Assembly: GCA_944472135.2 (NCBI GenBank)
Contig: OX235265.1
Coordinates: 1,800,501 to 1,864,500, forward strand
DNA from: Trichobilharzia regenti
Taxonomy: Eukaryota > Platyhelminthes > Trematoda > Strigeidida > Schistosomatidae
Direction: 5' to 3'
DNA length: 64,000 bases
The number at the start of each line of letters is the position of its first letter. Within the stretch, counting starts at the first letter, position 1. The notes beneath the pieces were generated by a model. It was given only the letters and a program-made list of their open reading frames with translations, had not been told where the DNA came from and searched no databases. The position numbers and the translations under genes were made by a program. Shown here one piece after another: positions 62,424-64,000 of the stretch.

Positions 62424-63030
62424 CTTTGTTTATTCTGTGGATTAAAATCTAATATTTAGTACGTATAGTATATAAATACAAAGTTACTGTTTATACCACT
62501 GAATTTTATACATATAAACGAAGGTCACATGTAAGCTGGTATTTGATTGGTCAGTGTGGCTTGAATGCGTAGGTGGATTTTGTATTGAATTGACAAATCA
62601 TAGAATAAGAATTCAATACGATTTATTATTGGTTAAATGAAGGTATCGTGTGTTCATTGAACTGATTTATTTAAACGATGTTTGCAGTGTATCTTTCAAC
62701 AAGATCAATGCATTTATTGGACATTTATACAAATTAGGATATTTTAAATTAATGTAAATCTTAGTTCAAGATATAGAGTATTGCAGACACAAATACTATA
62801 CAGCAGAATGAATCAATTTCTGAAAGATATTGGATGTAGTAACCCTAACTATATGGGTACTACATTGGTTTGTAATGTTTGATGCTGGCTAGAATTGATG
62901 TCACTCCTTGTTGGTGAAGTCAAGTGAAATCAGTTAAAAATCACAATGGGACAATGTTCGATCTATATTAATTCATCATTAATCTGCCTTCACTGTTCTT
63001 ACATTTTTAATGAACACTTGTCGTACTTCC
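62424..63030 (-). promoter_or_regulatory. 5' flank of the annexin gene (possible 5'UTR acceptor)
   Basis: Eleven bases before the ATG the minus strand reads TTAATCCACAG, which could be a 3' splice site (a 5'UTR intron or spliced-leader acceptor). A TATTTATATA sequence at about 62470-62480 is a weak TATA candidate. Nothing else regulatory stands out. Confidence 0.25.
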
Positions 63031-63035
63031 AATGA

Positions 63036-63295
63036 ATTTTAGATTTTCCCGTCGATTGATTAAACCGAAGTGCTCCTCAATCTCAGGTTGACATGTCAGC
63101 TTCTTGTGCGGATGCTTCGATGATATCTGGGCATGTAATCGAAATTAAATTGGTGGATTGTGACTAGTCTCTGTGGGAAAATCATCATTCACTGCAGAAT
63201 GCAGGCACATACAAATGATGAGTCCCAAATGGGACGAAATGCGCGTTGTTCTGGATTCCACTTCTAGTCACCATCCACCAATTAAATACTTATCG
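63036..63295. mobile_element. SINE-C fold-back with hammerhead-like region
   Basis: 63036-63175 is a minus-type piece (ctcaggttgacatgtcagct, tctgggcatgtaatcg). 63176-63295 is a plus piece with ATGATGA (63214-63220), GTCCCAAATGGGAC, GAAA (63235-63238), TGCGCG and CTGGATTCCA. Helix II and GAAA are intact. C3 is A and helix I is lost. The ends (attggtggattgtgactag and its complement) are inverted. Confidence 0.65.
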
Positions 63296-63399
63296 TTTTT
63301 AACTGATTTTCTTAATTTTAGTTACGATTTTTCATTTCAAAATTCTACTTACGTTTAATTTCGTGTAACGTTAAAATAACCCAGGAAAGTTAATCTATC

Positions 63400-63910
63400 T
63401 ATCATACTGGACAGCAGTTTCGCCATAGTTTGAGACCCTTCAACCAATCAAACAAAATCCTCACAAAAACCAATACTTGAAAATCGGTCTGATGCTTACT
63501 AGCGACTGGCCCTATTCAATCAGTTAACCTGTGGTTGTAGTGGGAAGACGTTACCAGTAGGGTACAGTTGGTTGAAGGTGAGGCAGTAACTCGTCGAAGA
63601 AGACATTGTGAAGTAGTAGTCATGCTACGTCATGAATTGGCAGAAGTCGGAATTCATGAGCTGGCTATTGGATTAGGTCCCAGTGGTTGAATGGTCTGCG
63701 AGCTCGCTAGACTTATAACCAGAAGGCCCTGGGTTCGAACCGTGGTGTGTGTGCGTATTGCTGAAGAGTCCCAAACTAGATGGTACGAAACAGCTGTTCA
63801 GTGGTCATTAATGGTGGTTTTCTAACGGTTCTCTAACTGATATCAGTTCATGATGAAATCCTGAAACCAATCAGACAAAATCCATACAAAACCAATACTT
63901 GAAAATTAAT
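63400..63910 (+). mobile_element. Family D full unit flanked by its own direct repeats
   Basis: Begins caatcaaacaaaatcc..caatacttgaaaatc at 63435-63485 and ends with the same sequence at 63868-63905. The unit between includes the 5' region, tRNA-like head (gtcccagtggttgaatggtc, B box gggttcgaaccgtgg), ribozyme (63753-63803) and tail. Direct repeats at both ends are what remains if a tandem head-to-tail array is cut to about one monomer. A small minus remnant (63400-63430) precedes it. Confidence 0.78.
63753..63803 (+). ncRNA. Hammerhead motif, core intact, helices slightly damaged (family D)
   Basis: Helix I about ATTG/CAGT, core CTGAAGA (63761-63767), helix II GTCC with GTAC (one mismatch), GAAA (63787-63790), helix III ACAG/CTGT, H17 is U (GUU triplet). 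Core is acceptable; activity would be lower than for 21502-21549. Confidence 0.55.
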
Positions 63911-64000
63911 TTATCATATCCAAAACCACAGTAATCTTGAACAGCCAGTCAGAATTCAGGTGCAGAAAAGTAGCCCAATCGGTGAGAAATGCACTAAAAA

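Noticed and set aside
62470..62480. TATA box of the annexin gene
   Set aside because: In this AT-rich genome such a match is expected often; without transcript start data it is not more than a weak candidate.

Overview
The window looks like the nuclear genome of a parasitic flatworm, most likely a schistosome (Schistosoma or a close relative). The evidence is AT-rich DNA, one long-intron gene, RTE-type LINEs of the SR2/SjR2 kind, CR1-like LINE remnants, many Penelope-like elements (PLEs) with GIY-YIG domains, and Smalpha-like SINEs carrying hammerhead-ribozyme cores. The species call is inference from element types, not from a search.

Only one host gene is visible: an annexin on the minus strand, coded in six exons from 62423 down to 20479 (about 42 kb of genome for 1.5 kb of coding sequence). 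Exon 1 encodes a Gly/Pro/Tyr-rich N-terminal arm like that of annexin A7/A11. Exons 2-6 encode four complete annexin repeats. All five introns obey GT-AG and all phases agree, except that exon 2 lacks one A in an A-run (45183-45188). That gap shifts the frame and is probably a sequencing or assembly indel. Adding one base gives a predicted 502-residue protein.

Layout: 1-20.4 kb is downstream of the gene and holds PLEs, a truncated RTE, an inverted pair of solo-LTR-like sequences (4.3 and 7.5 kb), CR1-like LINE remains (10.5 and 14.3-15.9 kb), tRNA-headed SINEs and a fold-back repeat (17.6-18.1 kb). Introns 5 and 4 (20.5-33.3 kb) hold RTE pieces, a 0.4-kb-armed inverted repeat and a full-length RTE with an intact 990-codon ORF. 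Intron 3 (33.4-43.2 kb) holds a PLE split by a truncated RTE and a frameshifted near-full RTE. Intron 1 (45.3-61.9 kb) holds a second LINE family nested in a SINE nested in a PLE, plus many ribozyme-bearing repeats. 62.4-64 kb is the gene's 5' flank with more repeats.

I use working names for the short families. SINE-A is tRNA-like with an 8-bp acceptor stem. SINE-B is tRNA-headed and shares both ends with the RTE. SINE-C is Smalpha-like. Family D is tRNA-headed with a hammerhead. Family E is tRNA-headed with no ribozyme seen. Repeat F is unclassified. The most notable content is a set of hammerhead ribozyme motifs. One in family D (21502-21549) has every core base and all three helices. One PLE-associated motif (55958-56001, minus) has every core base and helices I and II but only a one-base-pair helix III. 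Another (18110-18149) has a complete core, helix I and helix III but a weak helix II. PLE, D, E and C copies repeatedly occur as inverted or partly tandem dimers.
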